Shown: positions 32,559-46,802 of the stretch, piece by piece | How the letters are laid out: the number at the start of each line of letters is the position of its first letter | Position numbering within the stretch: position 1 is the first letter of the stretch | Assembly (NCBI GenBank): GCA_022059125.1 | Contig: JAEUWY010000023.1 | Location: forward strand, 248,001-312,000 | Direction of reading: 5' to 3' | From: Corynespora cassiicola | Lineage: Eukaryota; Ascomycota; Dothideomycetes; Pleosporales; Corynesporascaceae | Length of the DNA stretch: 64,000 nt | Translations under genes and position numbers: made by a program | The notes under the pieces: generated by a model | The model's database searches: none | Seen by the model: only the letters and a program-made list of their open reading frames with translations | Told to the model about the DNA's origin: nothing

Positions 32559-32866
32559 GGCTATTATCTTGCATCTTGCCAAAAGCAAATATAAAATCTG
32601 CTTAAACCCGATATATATGAATCAAAATATATTCTTAATATCATTTCACTCGGGTTGCTACCTGTGGTCCATGTTAACCTTCTCGGCTATGTGTGCAGAT
32701 AACCTTGCCGAGGTTTCTTATTTCGGTAACGGGCTAGCCTCTTCAAGGTCGAAATTATAAGGTCGGCTATATGCCTCCAACATCGTCATCGACCAACGAC
32801 GCCTGGCTCGTCGACGTATATGTATTCCAAACACATCATTACCTCTTGATACGCTCGCCTTCAATC
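32559..32866. other. Short tandem intergenic spacer
   Basis: 308 bp, AT-rich on the left (oxidase 3' flank). The acyl-CoA dehydrogenase frame is open upstream to 32771, but the 32867 ATG gives the better targeting peptide. Confidence 0.5.
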
Positions 32867-34189
32867 ATGTCAAGTTTCATGCCAACAAGGCTTCGGCCAT
32901 TGGCCCGTTCTGTCCTCTCATCGCCAACATGCCCCGCCAAACGATCCCCTCGACGTACATTCTCAGCCACAACCCAAAGCCGAATCATGGAGACGACCGG
33001 CTTCACCGACACCCAGCTAACCGTCCGCGAAGCCGTCAGCGCAGTCTGTTCCCAATTCCCCAACACGTACTGGCAAGAGCACGACCAGCTCGGCACCGAT
33101 CCAAAGGACTTCCACGCCGCCCTCGCCAAAGACGGCTGGCTGGGCATCGCGCTCCCCGAAGCCTTTGGCGGCTCCGGCCTCGGCATCTCAGAAGCCACCA
33201 TGATGATGCAGACCATCGCCGAGTCGGGCGCGGGCATGGCGGGAGCCCAGGCCATCCACGCAAACGTCTACGCCACGCAGCCGCTCGCCAAGTTCGGCAC
33301 CGAGGCGCAGCTCCGCGAGACGATCCCCAGGATCATCAGCGGGGAGTTTAGGACGTGCTTTGGGGTCACAGAGCCGAATGCAGGGCTGGATACGTTGAGG
33401 TTGGGGACGCAGGCGAAGAAGTTGGATGATGGGTCGTATAGTATCACGGGGCAGAAGATATGGATCACGTGTGCGCAGGTTGCGGATCGCATGATTTTGC
33501 TTGCGCGAACGACGCCGCGGGAAGAGGCAGAGAAGCCTTCTAAGGCGCTGAGTCTGTTTTGCATACCGCTCGATCGATCCGCGCCGGGGCTCGATATGCG
33601 CAAGATTAAGAAGATGGGCGGGCGCGCGGTGGATGCGAATGAGGTCTTCTTCGACAACTACAAGATCCCGGCCGACTGTCTGATTGGCAAAGAGGGTGAC
33701 GGGTTCAAGATCATTCTGCATGGTATGAATGCGGAGAGGTGTTTGCTTGCTGGGGAGGCCTTGGGGTTGGGCTATGCGGCGCTCGCAAAGGCGAGTGCTT
33801 ACGCTAGAGAACGTACCGTCTTTCAGCGGCCAATTGGTATGAACCAGGGCATCGCACATCCGCTTGCAGATGCCTACATGCGTCTGGAGGCAGCCAAGTT
33901 GGCGACTTACCATGCGGCTCGGCTTTATGACAACAGCAAAACGGATGCGTCCATCAGGCAAGATGCAATCGGCGTGGCGGCCAATAGCGCCAAATACGTC
34001 GCTGCCGAAGCGGCTTTCACGGCATGTGAGCGGGCGGTCCTGGCGCATGGAGGCATGGGCTATGCTCAAGAGTATGATGTCGAGCGATGGTTCAGAGAGT
34101 GTCTTGTACCGAGGATCGCGCCCGTCAGTAGGGAGATGATCCTGAACTACATTGGCGAGAAGGTTCTTGAACTTCCGAGGAGCTACTAA
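32867..34189 (+). CDS. Mitochondrial acyl-CoA dehydrogenase
   Basis: Intronless, 440 residues from MSSFMPTRLRPLARSVLSS; the first ~35 residues are Arg/Ser-rich without acids, a mitochondrial presequence. Acyl-CoA dehydrogenase motifs follow: GWLGIALPEAFGGSGLG, CFGVTEPNAGLDT (FAD contact), ITGQKIWITCA and the C-terminal VLAHGGMGYAQEYDVERWFRE that binds FAD and the substrate. It should catalyse the FAD-linked alpha,beta-dehydrogenation of an acyl-CoA in the matrix; chain length or branched specificity cannot be read from this. The next gene, an Old Yellow Enzyme, reduces enones, but any link is speculation. Confidence 0.92.
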   Translation: MSSFMPTRLRPLARSVLSSPTCPAKRSPRRTFSATTQSRIMETTGFTDTQLTVREAVSAVCSQFPNTYWQEHDQLGTDPKDFHAALAKDGWLGIALPEAFGGSGLGISEATMMMQTIAESGAGMAGAQAIHANVYATQPLAKFGTEAQLRETIPRIISGEFRTCFGVTEPNAGLDTLRLGTQAKKLDDGSYSITGQKIWITCAQVADRMILLARTTPREEAEKPSKALSLFCIPLDRSAPGLDMRKIKKMGGRAVDANEVFFDNYKIPADCLIGKEGDGFKIILHGMNAERCLLAGEALGLGYAALAKASAYARERTVFQRPIGMNQGIAHPLADAYMRLEAAKLATYHAARLYDNSKTDASIRQDAIGVAANSAKYVAAEAAFTACERAVLAHGGMGYAQEYDVERWFRECLVPRIAPVSREMILNYIGEKVLELPRSY

Positions 34190-36066
<1,877 letters not shown>

Positions 36067-36141
36067 ATGTGACGACTAGACTTTGATATCCCATTTCATG
36101 ATAGAGAATAGACTCGAATAGGTCCAACCAACATGCTAGAT

Positions 36142-36603
36142 TTAGCTCTCCTGGCTCTTTTGCGCGTACTCTTTGTCATCTACCTCTTCTAGCCATTCTA
36201 CGCCGCCCATTGACACCGCCTGATGCACCATGTACGAACCATCATCCGCGCCGTGCCAGTGAGTCGTTCCTGGGGGGCACCACACTACATCGCCAACGTT
36301 GAGGCGAACAGGTTGCTTGCCTTTGTCGCAAACCCAGCCTGATCCGGCAAGAACCTTGTACGAGTGAGCTACTTCTGCCATCGAAATGCTTGATTGCTCT
36401 CCTACCGTAAGAACTTGCCCTCCTTCATGCGTATGCCAATGCGTTCGCGCACAGGGGCTGAAATTTACATTCGCAACCGACAGCCCGGCGGCGGCAGAGC
36501 CAACGACGGGGTGGACGTAAACGTCGTTTCCGGTAAATGCACCAGGGATCTTGGTGTTTCCGTGAATAGAGGGTCTGCTGTCGGTGAGATGAGAGTGTTG
36601 CAT
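36142..36603 (-). CDS. Small cupin-fold protein with an in-frame intron
   Basis: The uninterrupted frame is 153 residues, but it contains a 51-bp GT-AG intron (36405-36355). Removal of 17 residues restores the cupin consensus GGQVLTVLAGSGW, so the likely product is 136 residues from exons 36603-36406 and 36354-36142. Cupin motif 1 is TRTHWHTHEGGQ-like (H55, H57, H59), and motif 2 is GDVVWCPPGTTHWHGA. Such HTH-x2-GQ cupins are small metal-binding enzymes or sensors of unknown substrate, often near catabolic genes. Tail to tail with the OYE gene (75 bp apart). Confidence 0.82.
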   Translation of the reverse strand: MQHSHLTDSRPSIHGNTKIPGAFTGNDVYVHPVVGSAAAGLSVANVNFSPCARTHWHTHEGGQVLTVGEQSSISMAEVAHSYKVLAGSGWVCDKGKQPVRLNVGDVVWCPPGTTHWHGADDGSYMVHQAVSMGGVEWLEEVDDKEYAQKSQES

Positions 36604-37699
36604 CTTTGCTAAGATACTCGAGGTGATGGTTGTGTAGTGATGTTGAATAGTAGGAAAAGAGGCCGATACAGCAGAGCGTTGGTAGTGTTGATGGGCGTGG
36701 GTAGGTTCCTCTTAAGTACGAGTTCTTCTCCACATTCCATCATCGCGCACCTTAGTTTTGTTCAAGCTTTTCTCCATCTCGCTTAAATCCACTGTAAGCA
36801 ATCCCCAAGCCAAACCTATGGCTGTGGGTTCGATTGTAGCTCTACACCCAAGGGGCCCGGTTTATTTCCGAAAGGAGTATAGTTCGCGGGTTTAATGCAC
36901 CTGGCTTACAGCAACTAGGATGGCCAGAGTTTGCCGAACGCTTTATCTCCATTTTTTCTACGTGACACTAAAAACAGAAGAGGATACGCGTCTGTGTGTG
37001 TCTAAAAGGTGTAGAGACAAACAAGGCCCGGGCGACCAGATCTTCGGGACGTGTATCACCGCCTTCGAGGGTGATGACAGTTATGCGCCTCGCCAGTATT
37101 CGTGTCGCAAAGAGAAGCATGACTCGCGAATTTTTTTACAGCGAGCATTCGTGAATCGTGCAATTCCAGTCCTTCAAGCTTCATGCACGATCTATCCGGC
37201 TGCTGTGCTCGTGCGGTTGCCCATGTGGATCCACAAACGTATCCCTTGGTGCAGTGCAACGGTTGCACTGCCTGGGGTATGAAGTGCGACGTCCGATTGC
37301 TGAACAATCATGGTTTATATATCATTCTATGTTGTGTCATATAGGAACCAATAAATTTCAGCTAGTTGGCGCGCGCCAGCTCCGGCCTGATTATTGGTAC
37401 CTTCCATGGTTGTGATAGTGACGATCACGTGACACATCGGCATTCGCACACCGGTGGGTGGTAGCTCCTCTATCTGCTTTAGCTTGGAGTGGACACAGAT
37501 GGCGTCTTAATTTTTAATTTTTTTTTTGCGATTTGAAGCTTCGAAAATACACATTATCTGTTAATAAGACTCCCCAAAACTGCTGTTGTACCCCGAAAGT
37601 TCAATGCGAGGCAAGGTAGCTCTGTTTTTCAAGGTGATCAACGTTATTTAACAAAAGTTTCAGTTTCTTTTACATTTCCTCTTGGTCATAAAATCTCCC
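36604..37699. other. Intergenic, lower GC
   Basis: 1.1 kb: cupin promoter on the left and 3' flank of the membrane-protein gene on the right. The 120-codon frame at 36920-37282 shows no domain. Nothing else seen. Confidence 0.45.
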
Positions 37700-38913
37700 T
37701 CATCTTGGAACTTCATAGTACCCAAGTTCAATATCATGTCTGACAGATATTATTCCATTTAGTTCTCTGGTGCTCTCCGTATCCCCGGGAGACCTTGCAT
37801 ATCCTGCCACGCTTCCCAGATTCCCAAATCTTTTTGAATTGCCAGTACTGATCTCTGTATTTGAGGAACTCCTAAATCGAAATACGGAAAATTTTGAAGA
37901 CAGCCACGATCCAATCCCTCCCTGGTCTGTGGAGAACAGAGGCCGTAGCATAGGTAGTGAGGCAGCCACAACAGAAACGTTCGGTTCCAACTGTGCCCAT
38001 ATATGCGCTTGATTGAGCTTATAGTATTCGTTCAGACTATTAGTATAGTCGTGTACGCTCTCGTAAGATAGGCGTAGGCGTGCAGCTCCGCAAACGCAAC
38101 ATAGTGCGCCGAGCCAAAAGACTAGCATGACGCCGATTTTGCGACGGAGAGGCATTTGAAGTTTTCGGATAACGAAAATCGGCATGATGAGGATTATGCA
38201 ATCGAAGGCGAGAGACATGGCCGCCACCGAGATTACATAGGCGGAGTCGTTAATCGCGTACGTTTCTTCAGGGTTCGTCCAAATGCCAGATACGGGATTG
38301 GTTTTGAATATCGATACCTGTTCCGAATTTATCTGGTTAGCGCTAGTGTAAACAGAAACAAAGGAAAGTGTATGTGTGACGTACGAGTAGGATTGCGATA
38401 GTCCACATTGTAATAATTATAATCATGGCCCAGGATACTTGCTTGAAAAGTGAAGCAGAGAATAATCGCGCATAGAAGAGTAAGATTGAGATCTTTACGA
38501 GGCCGAGTACGATGGAAAACGGCATCTCGTTGACCCAAAGAAACTAGCCCAGGTCAGTAGCTGACACACATTCCACAAAACTGGAGTCATGCCTTTGATA
38601 TGGTCAATGCTGCGTCTCGCTGAGGGATTATGGTCATGTTTATACCGACTATCGGGGCAAAGATCCAAATATCTATGGATATTGCCCAACATAATAGCTG
38701 TATCTCGATTAGTTCATCTTCAAGTGATACCGAGAAGAGAGAAGAACAGACCACACAAGCGATGATTGTCCAGTCCTCCCAGTATAAGCTCTGTCTTTGC
38801 CTATGTTTCACAAAAAGACGTAGAGCGACAACGAATGAGGCCAAACTCGGAAAGACCACAGATATCACGATTGATGCTGTCGTGAAGAGGGAGGTAGTCC
38901 TCTCTGTATCCAT
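37700..38913 (-). CDS. SAT4/rhodopsin-domain fungal integral membrane protein
   Basis: Proposed exons: 38913-38752, 38697-38593, 38543-38385 and 38332-37700, 352 residues. First ATG is at 38913 (the upstream in-frame GTG is not a start). Seven hydrophobic segments are expected; visible landmarks are EDWTIIACV, VNEMPFSIVLGLVKISILLFYARLF and SVAAMSLAFDCIILIMPIFVIRKLQMPLRRK, the fungal SAT4/'rhodopsin' domain pattern. Intron 1 (54 bp, GTCTGT...ATACAG, ACTAAT branch site) is in frame and removes a charged stretch. Intron 2 appears to be a GC-AG intron, AAG/GCATGA...GGCTAG, since the coding sense TISK/FLWVNE requires it. Role unknown; relatives are often seen in fungal pathogens and secondary-metabolite loci. 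Confidence 0.78.
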
Positions 38914-41441
38914 GTCCACTTTGGCCTTTTTAGTACCTAGAATTTAGGCCTAGCGAAGCCAATGAAGAAGCAAAATGGTAGAAAAAAAATGAAAATGGGT
39001 TTCCTAGACATGCAAAGCGAAGTCGTACTTGCAGTTGGCAAAGGGAAGAATTATCAGGTTACGTGAGTGTCAGGTGAAATGTGTCAGATAAAGTAGCCCA
39101 TACGCAGAAGAGGAAGGGGTCTTAATTAAAAAAGTGAGACTGGAGCCGAGTTATCGGGAAAGCAAGAGAAACAGGGCAAGTACATGCCCGTATGACGAAT
39201 GATCGTGCGTGAGGGGCTGCGTCAGACAGCCAAACTGACGTTTCTTCTAGGTTATCTTCCAGGAACTGATGGCAGTGAGGAATAGATTTGTCTCAGCTTA
39301 CTCCCCGAATAGATCCGAGAAGGGTTGTGACAGTAATGTAGTTCTGACACATAAGCAGCTCCAAGTAATGGTATACAGATGAGGCCTCTGGAGAAGGGGA
39401 GCTTTACATGCAAAATCCATAATCTTGTCTGAATAAACTAGAATTGTTAAAAGCGTGGAATATGAATATTGAGAGATGAAGGTGGATGGTACAGTCGATT
39501 ATTGCATTCATACATTCGGCGACTTTTTCGCTCTTTCGGTGTTTTCCTCGCCAAGTACGAGCAACGATAAGACCAACTTCACCACTTTCACCATAATCAA
39601 AGGAAACGATGGAACTCAACCAAACTTTTTTGTACCAAGAAATACGACTGAAGTTAGCCATTTGTGTTGATGCCGACCATTGGGATGACAGTATGACTTT
39701 AAGATTTACGCAATGCTGAGCCGATTTAAAGCGCCAAAAGTTAACTTGGATTAGCAACACGAGCCACTAGATAGACACATTGATCTCCTAGATTATGATT
39801 CAGATTTACACTGTAGACTAAGAGACCGAGGAAGTTATTGTATTTCTTTTTCGTAGTCCTCTCGGGGGAGTCTTACCGGGCTCACTTGTACGATGCACGG
39901 ATACGAGGTCTGCGATCTTTTACTAATAATACTGACACTGAACATATTAAGAAGGCTTTATAAGCCCTGGGGTTCATGATTTCATGATCAAAAGACTAAA
40001 GATAAATACTGGCTCCCAACATCATGAATGTAGCTCTCATGATGAGTATATCCATCTCTTCCTGAGGAATCAATGATACGAAAAACAGTTTTGAACGAAT
40101 AGCACTTTTGGTTTAGCAAAAGGATCAAACTCGATAGGAATCAAGAAAGGGAAATAAAAAGGAAAAAAAAGGGGGAGGGGGGGGGAGTGGAAAGCCAAAT
40201 GTCATCCACAGATCATGGATCGTCCAAGTCTAGTCCGATAGTGCGTCTAATTCGAATCTGAGGCAGAAAATCGATTTTTAGCCACGTGAGTGCGTCACAT
40301 TGGGACCCATGAGCATGCGCTGATGGTACGACATCATATCTAGGAACATCCATGGGTATCCGTAGGATACCCCATGCCCTCGTAATCCCATTTCGATATC
40401 CTCAATAACTGGAATCGGTCAAATCAAATACTCGACATGTCTGAAAGATTGTGATCTAACCCTGTCTTTGATTGGCTCTTCTCGTCTCCCACCAGGTACA
40501 CACGCCAACAATGAGAGAGGCTCCACCAACGGCAAGTGTTGTGATGATTTCAATACCTGCCATAAAATTGAGGTAGCTGTAGAGTAAGTTGGAAGAATGT
40601 GCGGCTTTTTATCGTGGTGGCGAAGGGAGATTCAGAACGTAGGACCCCTTTTTTTGCGTATTTGATTTGTGTATCGAAGTTGTGGTGTGCTTCTATCGTC
40701 AAGAGTTAAGTACAAGAGAACAGATATTGAAGTAGTTTGGGTTTTTTCTCGGTGCTGCAGGTGTAGGATGGGCTGAACACGCATTCTCAAATCGAAGCAG
40801 GGCTTATGGCCTTTATAAGCTTCAAGCTAAATGTAATTGGCGTACACACCCAGAGGTCGCCGACTACCCCACGAATTAAAATCGAGCCCATACGTTTGTC
40901 TATCCACATAAAATGCGTAACCGCGCAGTCCTTTTGAGGTTAAAGGCCGTCTTTCTCCAGGGTTGAAGGATCGATCATCTTGTAACACCGCAATGGTAGT
41001 TTCGGATTGATAAGACACCAAAATATTGAGATCGCTGGCACTAAAAAAAGGGGGATCAAGATAAAAAAACCCGTGAGCTTCCGATTTTGGAATAGCAGGT
41101 TGCATACTCTACCTAGGTAACAAAGTTGCGTGCAAGCACTAATTCGAATTGGGATTCGAGACGTAAATGTCACGTCCCACCACCACGGGCCGCGCTCGAC
41201 TGGGACAGCATGCATAACGCACTTGAGTTCCGCAAAGGCTGCAGATAGGGTTCATACGTTTAAAACCCATCAACCGTCATGGGAGCAGGCAGCACTCGGT
41301 ACGACGCGCATGCGCGGATCCCATCCCGCGACAGCCAAGCGATGATAGCGCTGTGCTATTACAGCAGCTTCTTATCCGTTAATACTTGGTGGGAAAAATA
41401 TTTACAGAGAAGAGACCTAAATTCCTTTATCCAGGCTTAGT
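38914..41441. other. AT-rich gene-poor spacer
   Basis: 2.5 kb. Contains homopolymer A/G tracts near 40155-40190 and one small membrane-peptide candidate (40456-40563). No transposon ends or other genes recognised. Confidence 0.5.
40456..40563 (-). CDS. Candidate 35-residue single-pass membrane peptide
   Basis: ATG at 40563 and TAG at 40458-40456 give MAGIEIITTLAVGGASLIVG, then VCTWWETRRANQRQG: one hydrophobic segment followed by a short basic tail, positive-inside topology. It is the only coding-like signal in a 2.5-kb spacer. No family is recognised; such peptides could be real microproteins or chance. Low confidence. Confidence 0.3.
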   Translation of the reverse strand: MAGIEIITTLAVGGASLIVGVCTWWETRRANQRQG

Positions 41442-42527
41442 CTAGTCACGACTAACCGTCGGATCCCAGGTACAAGGCTCGTATACTCCAGTCTCCAGGC
41501 TCTGCATCTCCTCGTCGGTAAGCTCAAAGTCGAAGATGTCCGCATTCTCCTCGATTCTCGACTTGGTCACTGATTTGGGGAGCGGTACGAAACCCTAATC
41601 ACAGGTCAGACACGTCAACACATCGCACAAGGCGCAAGGCCCGTGCAACCTACTCCGATGCATGTGCGTCCCAGTCGGGCGCGGTTGAAAAAAAAAAAAA
41701 CAGGAACACACCTTCTGCAGACTCCACCTCAGTAGCACTTGCGCAGTACTCTTCGCGTACTTCTCCGCAGCAGGCACCAGCAACGGATCCCCCATCTTCG
41801 TCGCCCGAACCAACGGACTATACGCCTGCACCACCACCCCCCTCTTCCGACACCACCCCACAATATCCTCCCTCGCCAACCACGGATGCAGCTCGACCTG
41901 GTTAACGCTCAAAACTCCTCCTTTCCCCTCCCCTTGCTCTTCCATCCACCCCTCCAGCTCCTCAAGATGATGCACCCCAAAATTACTCACCCCAATACTC
42001 CTAATCTTCCCCTCCTCCACCCCCTCCACCAACGCCCTCCACGCCCCCACCCTCGCCTCCCTCCCTCCATACGGCGCATGCAACAAGTACAAATCCACGT
42101 ACCCCAGGCCCGTCCCCTCGAGCGTGGCCTCGATGTGCCGCTTCGCGGTCTCGTACCCCAAGTTCCGGGGCGGGATCTTGGTGGTGAAGAAGACGGAGGA
42201 GCGGGGGAAGGCCGAGGCGCGGATCCCGGCGGCGGCGGCGGGTTCGTTGCGGTATGCGACGGCGGAGTCGATGTGGCGGTAGCCGGCGGTGGTGAGGGCG
42301 TGCTCGACCAGGGAGGGGGCTTGGGCGGCGGGGGTTTGGTAGAGGCCGTAGCCTAGGACGGGGATGTCGTAGCCGGAGGGGAGGCGGTAGGTTGAATTGA
42401 GGCTTAAAGCAGGCATAGTGCGGGATTGTGGTGGTGGTTGTGGGGGTGGGGGTGTGGTGGAGAAGGGTTTGTGGGGGAGGGTGTGGTGGTGGGTGAGCTG
42501 GGAGAGGCGGGAGAAGGGTGTGCGCAT
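41442..42527 (-). CDS. Aldo-keto reductase
   Basis: Exons 42527-41712 and 41594-41442, joined LLRWSLQK / GFVPLPKS, giving about 322 residues. The intron contains a poly-A/T tract and ends GATTAG. AKR motifs: GYGLYQTP, AGYRHIDSAVAYRNE (Asp and Tyr of the tetrad), FFTTKIPPRN (Lys), YVDLYLLHAPYG (His), IRSIGVSNFG, QVELHPWL and VPLPKS. The enzyme reduces aldehydes or ketones with NADPH. Two starts are possible: 42527 gives a 37-residue Pro/Ser/Thr-rich, mitochondrion-like leader, and MPALSLN (42416) gives the bare enzyme; a GTG further upstream is not a start. Confidence 0.9.
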
Positions 42528-45500
42528 AATAACGTGGGGAGAGCTGCGAGGAAAAGGCTTGGGTTTCACGCAATTACAGGGGCCTTCTTCAGATTCGGAG
42601 ATGGCGCTGGTGTTGAGTAACTATAGGCGTGGCTAATTGTGCGTCCATGGAGCTGTCAAAAGCTACCTCCGAGTTCGGTATGACGTCTGCTGGCTTATCG
42701 ATAAGCTTGGCGCAGACGACCTCAACACCATGTCCACATCACGAGTATCAAGCATCATGATTACTTCACTGTTGGCGGTGGCAACGATTCGAAAAAAGAA
42801 AAAAAAGCTAATTATCACCCATTGCAAGAGCTTTCCCCATTCAGTTGAAATCCTCGCATGAGGTCTGTCGCAAGTAGATCAGGGGTGCATTTCGGCAGAC
42901 CCACCTCAACCCACAATATCTAGAACATGCACCTTTCTCGCTCCCACACGCCTCCATAATAGATCCTCAAGCGGGCAATGCGATTACACGATCAGCAGTA
43001 GGCCATCAGCCCTGCCACCCCTTTCCCCTGCTCGGCGCCCCCCTTAGCGTATAGGCCCCCAACTCGTATTCCGGACTTCAGCAGCAAGTCATCTCAGGAA
43101 CGCCTTCTCGAAGGATCCTCTCGCCTTCCTCGCCTCGCCCAAGCTGCGAGACACAGAGGAAAATCTCATCTGATGAAATGACTCCTTCCCTGCAAGCTTC
43201 TAGGCGGATCCATCCAGGATTCCCCTAGCCTTCTTGTCCACCCCCTCTCTCTCCTCGCCGAACTCAACGGTCTCGGCGAGCCACCCTCGATCTAGGCGTC
43301 CAGTGTGTGTACCGTACCTGCGCCTTGCGCCACCGCGGTCGAGCCGCGAGGAAGACAGCTCGTAGACTAGGCCGGCCTCGAGCTGGTGGGGAAAGAAGGA
43401 AGGGCGCCGTAGGATCAACGACCCGTGCCGAGCTGGCTAGAATCCCATCTCAGGCTTCCAGCCAGCCTTGGGGTGGGATGAAAAATGGAGTGCGAGGTAA
43501 TAGAGAACCTGACCATTGAGTTAGTTTGCTCATTTCTCACAGCTAGCTCTGCGCGAATGGTTCGATTTCCCGATGTAAGCCTCACGCCTCGGGCCTAACG
43601 TCTGGGCTCGGGTGAGAAGGGCAGGCCCGCGGGTTCGCATTCGCGGTGTCCATTTCTATCCGCTGATACCCATGATACAGGCCGATGCTACCAGCTTGAA
43701 ACGGTATCCCTTATCTTTGAGGCTTTTGGGGACGCGGGGTTTAGGATGCTTGGCGCGGGTAGCCCGTCATGGTTGGTGCAGTCCTTGAGATGCCGTTTCC
43801 TGTGTGTCGTGCGTTCGTCTCAAGGGCGGTGATCGGTGAGCTTCCAGGCTCTCGCACGTGGTATGTGTGTGTATGTGGGATGCGGTATGGGGAATAAGGC
43901 GGTGCTTCCTCCAAGCGCGGCGGGGCTTTGTGGGAGGTAAGGCTGGCCACTGCGCCACCAAGGACACGCTTGGCCATAGCAAAGGCGCAGTTCATGCAGT
44001 ACAGTGTAGGACTTCGAAACTCAAGAACCAGTTTAGAGCCTTTCCATCGCTAAAGTGAATTGCTCGGTCGGGCTATTTTCAAGACATACGCGTGGGTCCA
44101 GTGTCTTCGAGCGGCACGGGACAACGACGACAGGCAGGGACATGTCCATTATCGGGTGACCTGGGCGGCAGAGTTTGGTAGGGACCCGCAACCTGTTCCA
44201 GATCGTTTGCTAAAGCTGGCAAGAATATGCTTTTTTCATACTACACCGCCCATGGAGGCGGGATTTGAAAGAGTCCTCTGTGCAGATGTGCAAATCCAGT
44301 GGCAAATGTTGGTTCATGTCCTCGAGGGTACCGCGGAGGCCGGAAAATCACAGTGCTATTGTCTAAGCAGGGCTTCTCCCTTGCGCTGGGTCGCCATGCG
44401 CACCTGCACGAGACTAGTGTTCATGACTCCGTAACCGCACTGTCATGCCTTCCCAAAGCCAATTCTGAGCCTTTGAATAGCAGCCGGTAGCCCATTCTGC
44501 TATTGCACAGGGCCTCGCGATATGGTGCCGCACAAACATCAGCCTATACATCCTGAAGTTATCGTACCCTGGTGACTTGCTAATTGAATGGTTCTCAACA
44601 CCTGCAGAGAGTGAAGGATTTGGCGTCCCGTGCAGCCAGAAAAACTGGGATCGCTTAATGTTCCCAAGATGCCCACACTGCTCTGCCGGCAAGGTATATA
44701 GCATATATCTGTGGTCCAAAGGGGCTTCATCCAGCCTTTTTGTCACTCTACATAGTCGTTGGGGAATGCCGATGCTCTTGCCGCGCCACTCCTGCCGCGG
44801 GAAGGATGCCGCTGCTGGTGACTAGGTCAGGATGTACATTGCTTTGTGTCACCGGGTAAATCCACATGAATCGAAAAATAAGTTTGAACACACGAGCAAG
44901 GAGTCATAGAAGTTCCCAAGAAATGAAAGAACCTAAACAGGACTACAGTGGTGATGTGGGACTAAAGGTGGAGATCGAACGGTTGACGCGGCCCAGCGAG
45001 CATAACAGCGGCGTAGGAAAAAAGTTTTTCGGAAACTCAACGACCGCGGCGGGAGGTATAACCCTTGATCGCCAATTCTCCTAGGAGTAAGTAAGTACAC
45101 GAACTCACAGGCGCGGTTGTGGCACGAAGCGCGCCGAAGATGCTAGATCGACGTGGCACAGTGAACGACGGCGGCCGATGCGATGAGCGCAAAAGCCTTT
45201 CGGGATATAGACAGGGAGACCGATGATGGTTCTTGAACGTCAAACTGCACGTCAGTCTTGTTAGCGGGTGCCTTTTTGTCGTGGCCCACGAATGAGGGTG
45301 GAGAGTTGGGAAGGCACCAACATTCCAGATGACAGACTGTGCCGCCTCAGCCAATGACTGATCTGTAAGCCGCATTCAGACCGGGCCGGATTGGCGGAAT
45401 CTAAGCTTAGATGGGGGCGGATGAGTAGATGTGGTCCTCTTGCAGCGATCTCAAGAGTCAAGTTGAAACTTGTCCAGTGATGGCTTGTGAGTCCTTGATG

Positions 45501-46802
45501 GACCAGAGGGGATGCGGTATGTGTTGGCAAACTTAAGCGCCATTAGCCCACCAGGACGTGATAAATTAGGTATGCACAGAGCTTTGTGACTGGAGAGCAA
45601 CATTTGAAATGATTTCTTGAAGAATTGATGATTCCAGGCTTTGAAGAGCCACCAGTGGTCAGGGCGTAATCCTGCACCCCAAGAAGCTTTCTGAAGGATC
45701 ACGGTCAGCAGCCATGATCCACGTGGCGGACTAATCCAAAGATTACGCACCGGTAAGGAAAGCCCCTATAAGATGATGGCGGCCAATCAGTGCTGACACT
45801 TGAAACAATCACACAGTCATACAGGCCACACATGATGCGGGCCGTGGATTCAACGGTCGAGTCCGTCGCTGAACCCATCTGACCACTGTCTTAAACGTGG
45901 CACCACGCCCCCAGCGAACCACCCGCGACTAGGCCAAGTAAAAGGAATGGCCATTGCGATTGGTGAGCTTCAGCTGTCAGAAAAATCTTCCGCGCTCGGT
46001 AGGCGTCTGTCAGGGTGCAGAAAGCGGCTTTCCGCAGGAAAGTTCCTCCGCATGACCGTAAGAGCGCTCAATCGTGGGCTAACCGACGGAGGCCCTCGAG
46101 CTTTCACAAATGACGCTTTAGGGGCAAAGTCTTCGAAATGGGCGCCCCAAGACTATTGGAAGGATGCCAACCGGGTTTGTCCCGTCCCGGTGCTCTAGAG
46201 CGGATCTCCCTCCCGACGCACACGGGTAGGAAGATACGCCGTCCCGATAAAATGAGGAAGTGAAACATTTTCGAGGGGTGAAAGAGATGTGCAAGCATCC
46301 CGAAATGGCTTTTGCGGTCGCCCGCTCAGTGTAGTGGCGGCAGCTGGATAAAGTCCAGCCGCCCGCTCTGGGCCCCACCAAGCGATAAGCCGGCATGGCA
46401 CGGGAGAAGAAGACTCGAGCGCTCAAGGAGAGTGGAGAAGAGAGAACATGTTGAAGCGGTATGAAATTGAGGCTGCGGTGGCAGCTACGGCCCTTGCCGG
46501 CCGCAAGGCCGGCGGTAGGGCGCGCAGTGGTGTCCCCGCAGAAAAAGGTAATCGGCACTGCTGTTCTGCGAGTGTTCGACTCCTGCTGGTCTAAAAAAGA
46601 CAGTGGAAAAAGCTATATACAATAACAATAGAAGAACGTTATACATCAGGGGTATGTCGAACGTAAGCATGAGTGCGCCGATTGTATGATGCCGTTGATA
46701 GCGGCCAACCTGCGCCGAACTCCAGCGCCACTAGAGAGGTGCCACTCTCGTCTGGCGAATGAAAGAGACCCGTTAAATGGGGCGCTGTTGCGCAAAAGTG
46801 AT
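42528..46802. other. Gene-poor interval, 4.3 kb
   Basis: No frame above ~150 codons and no recognisable domain on either strand. The short frames at 44060-44434 (plus) and 46118-46558 (minus) have no motif. No tRNA, rRNA or transposon ends seen. Probably regulatory or non-coding. Confidence 0.5.

Noticed and set aside
36822..36835. GGGTTCGATTG, similar to a tRNA T-loop
   Set aside because: Flanks do not pair as a T arm and no cloverleaf can be drawn.
43570..43585. GGTTCGATTTCCC, similar to a tRNA B box
   Set aside because: No matching A box, acceptor stem or T-stem pairing around it.
46560..46580. GTGTTCGACTCC, similar to a tRNA B box
   Set aside because: T-stem does not pair and no A box is found upstream.
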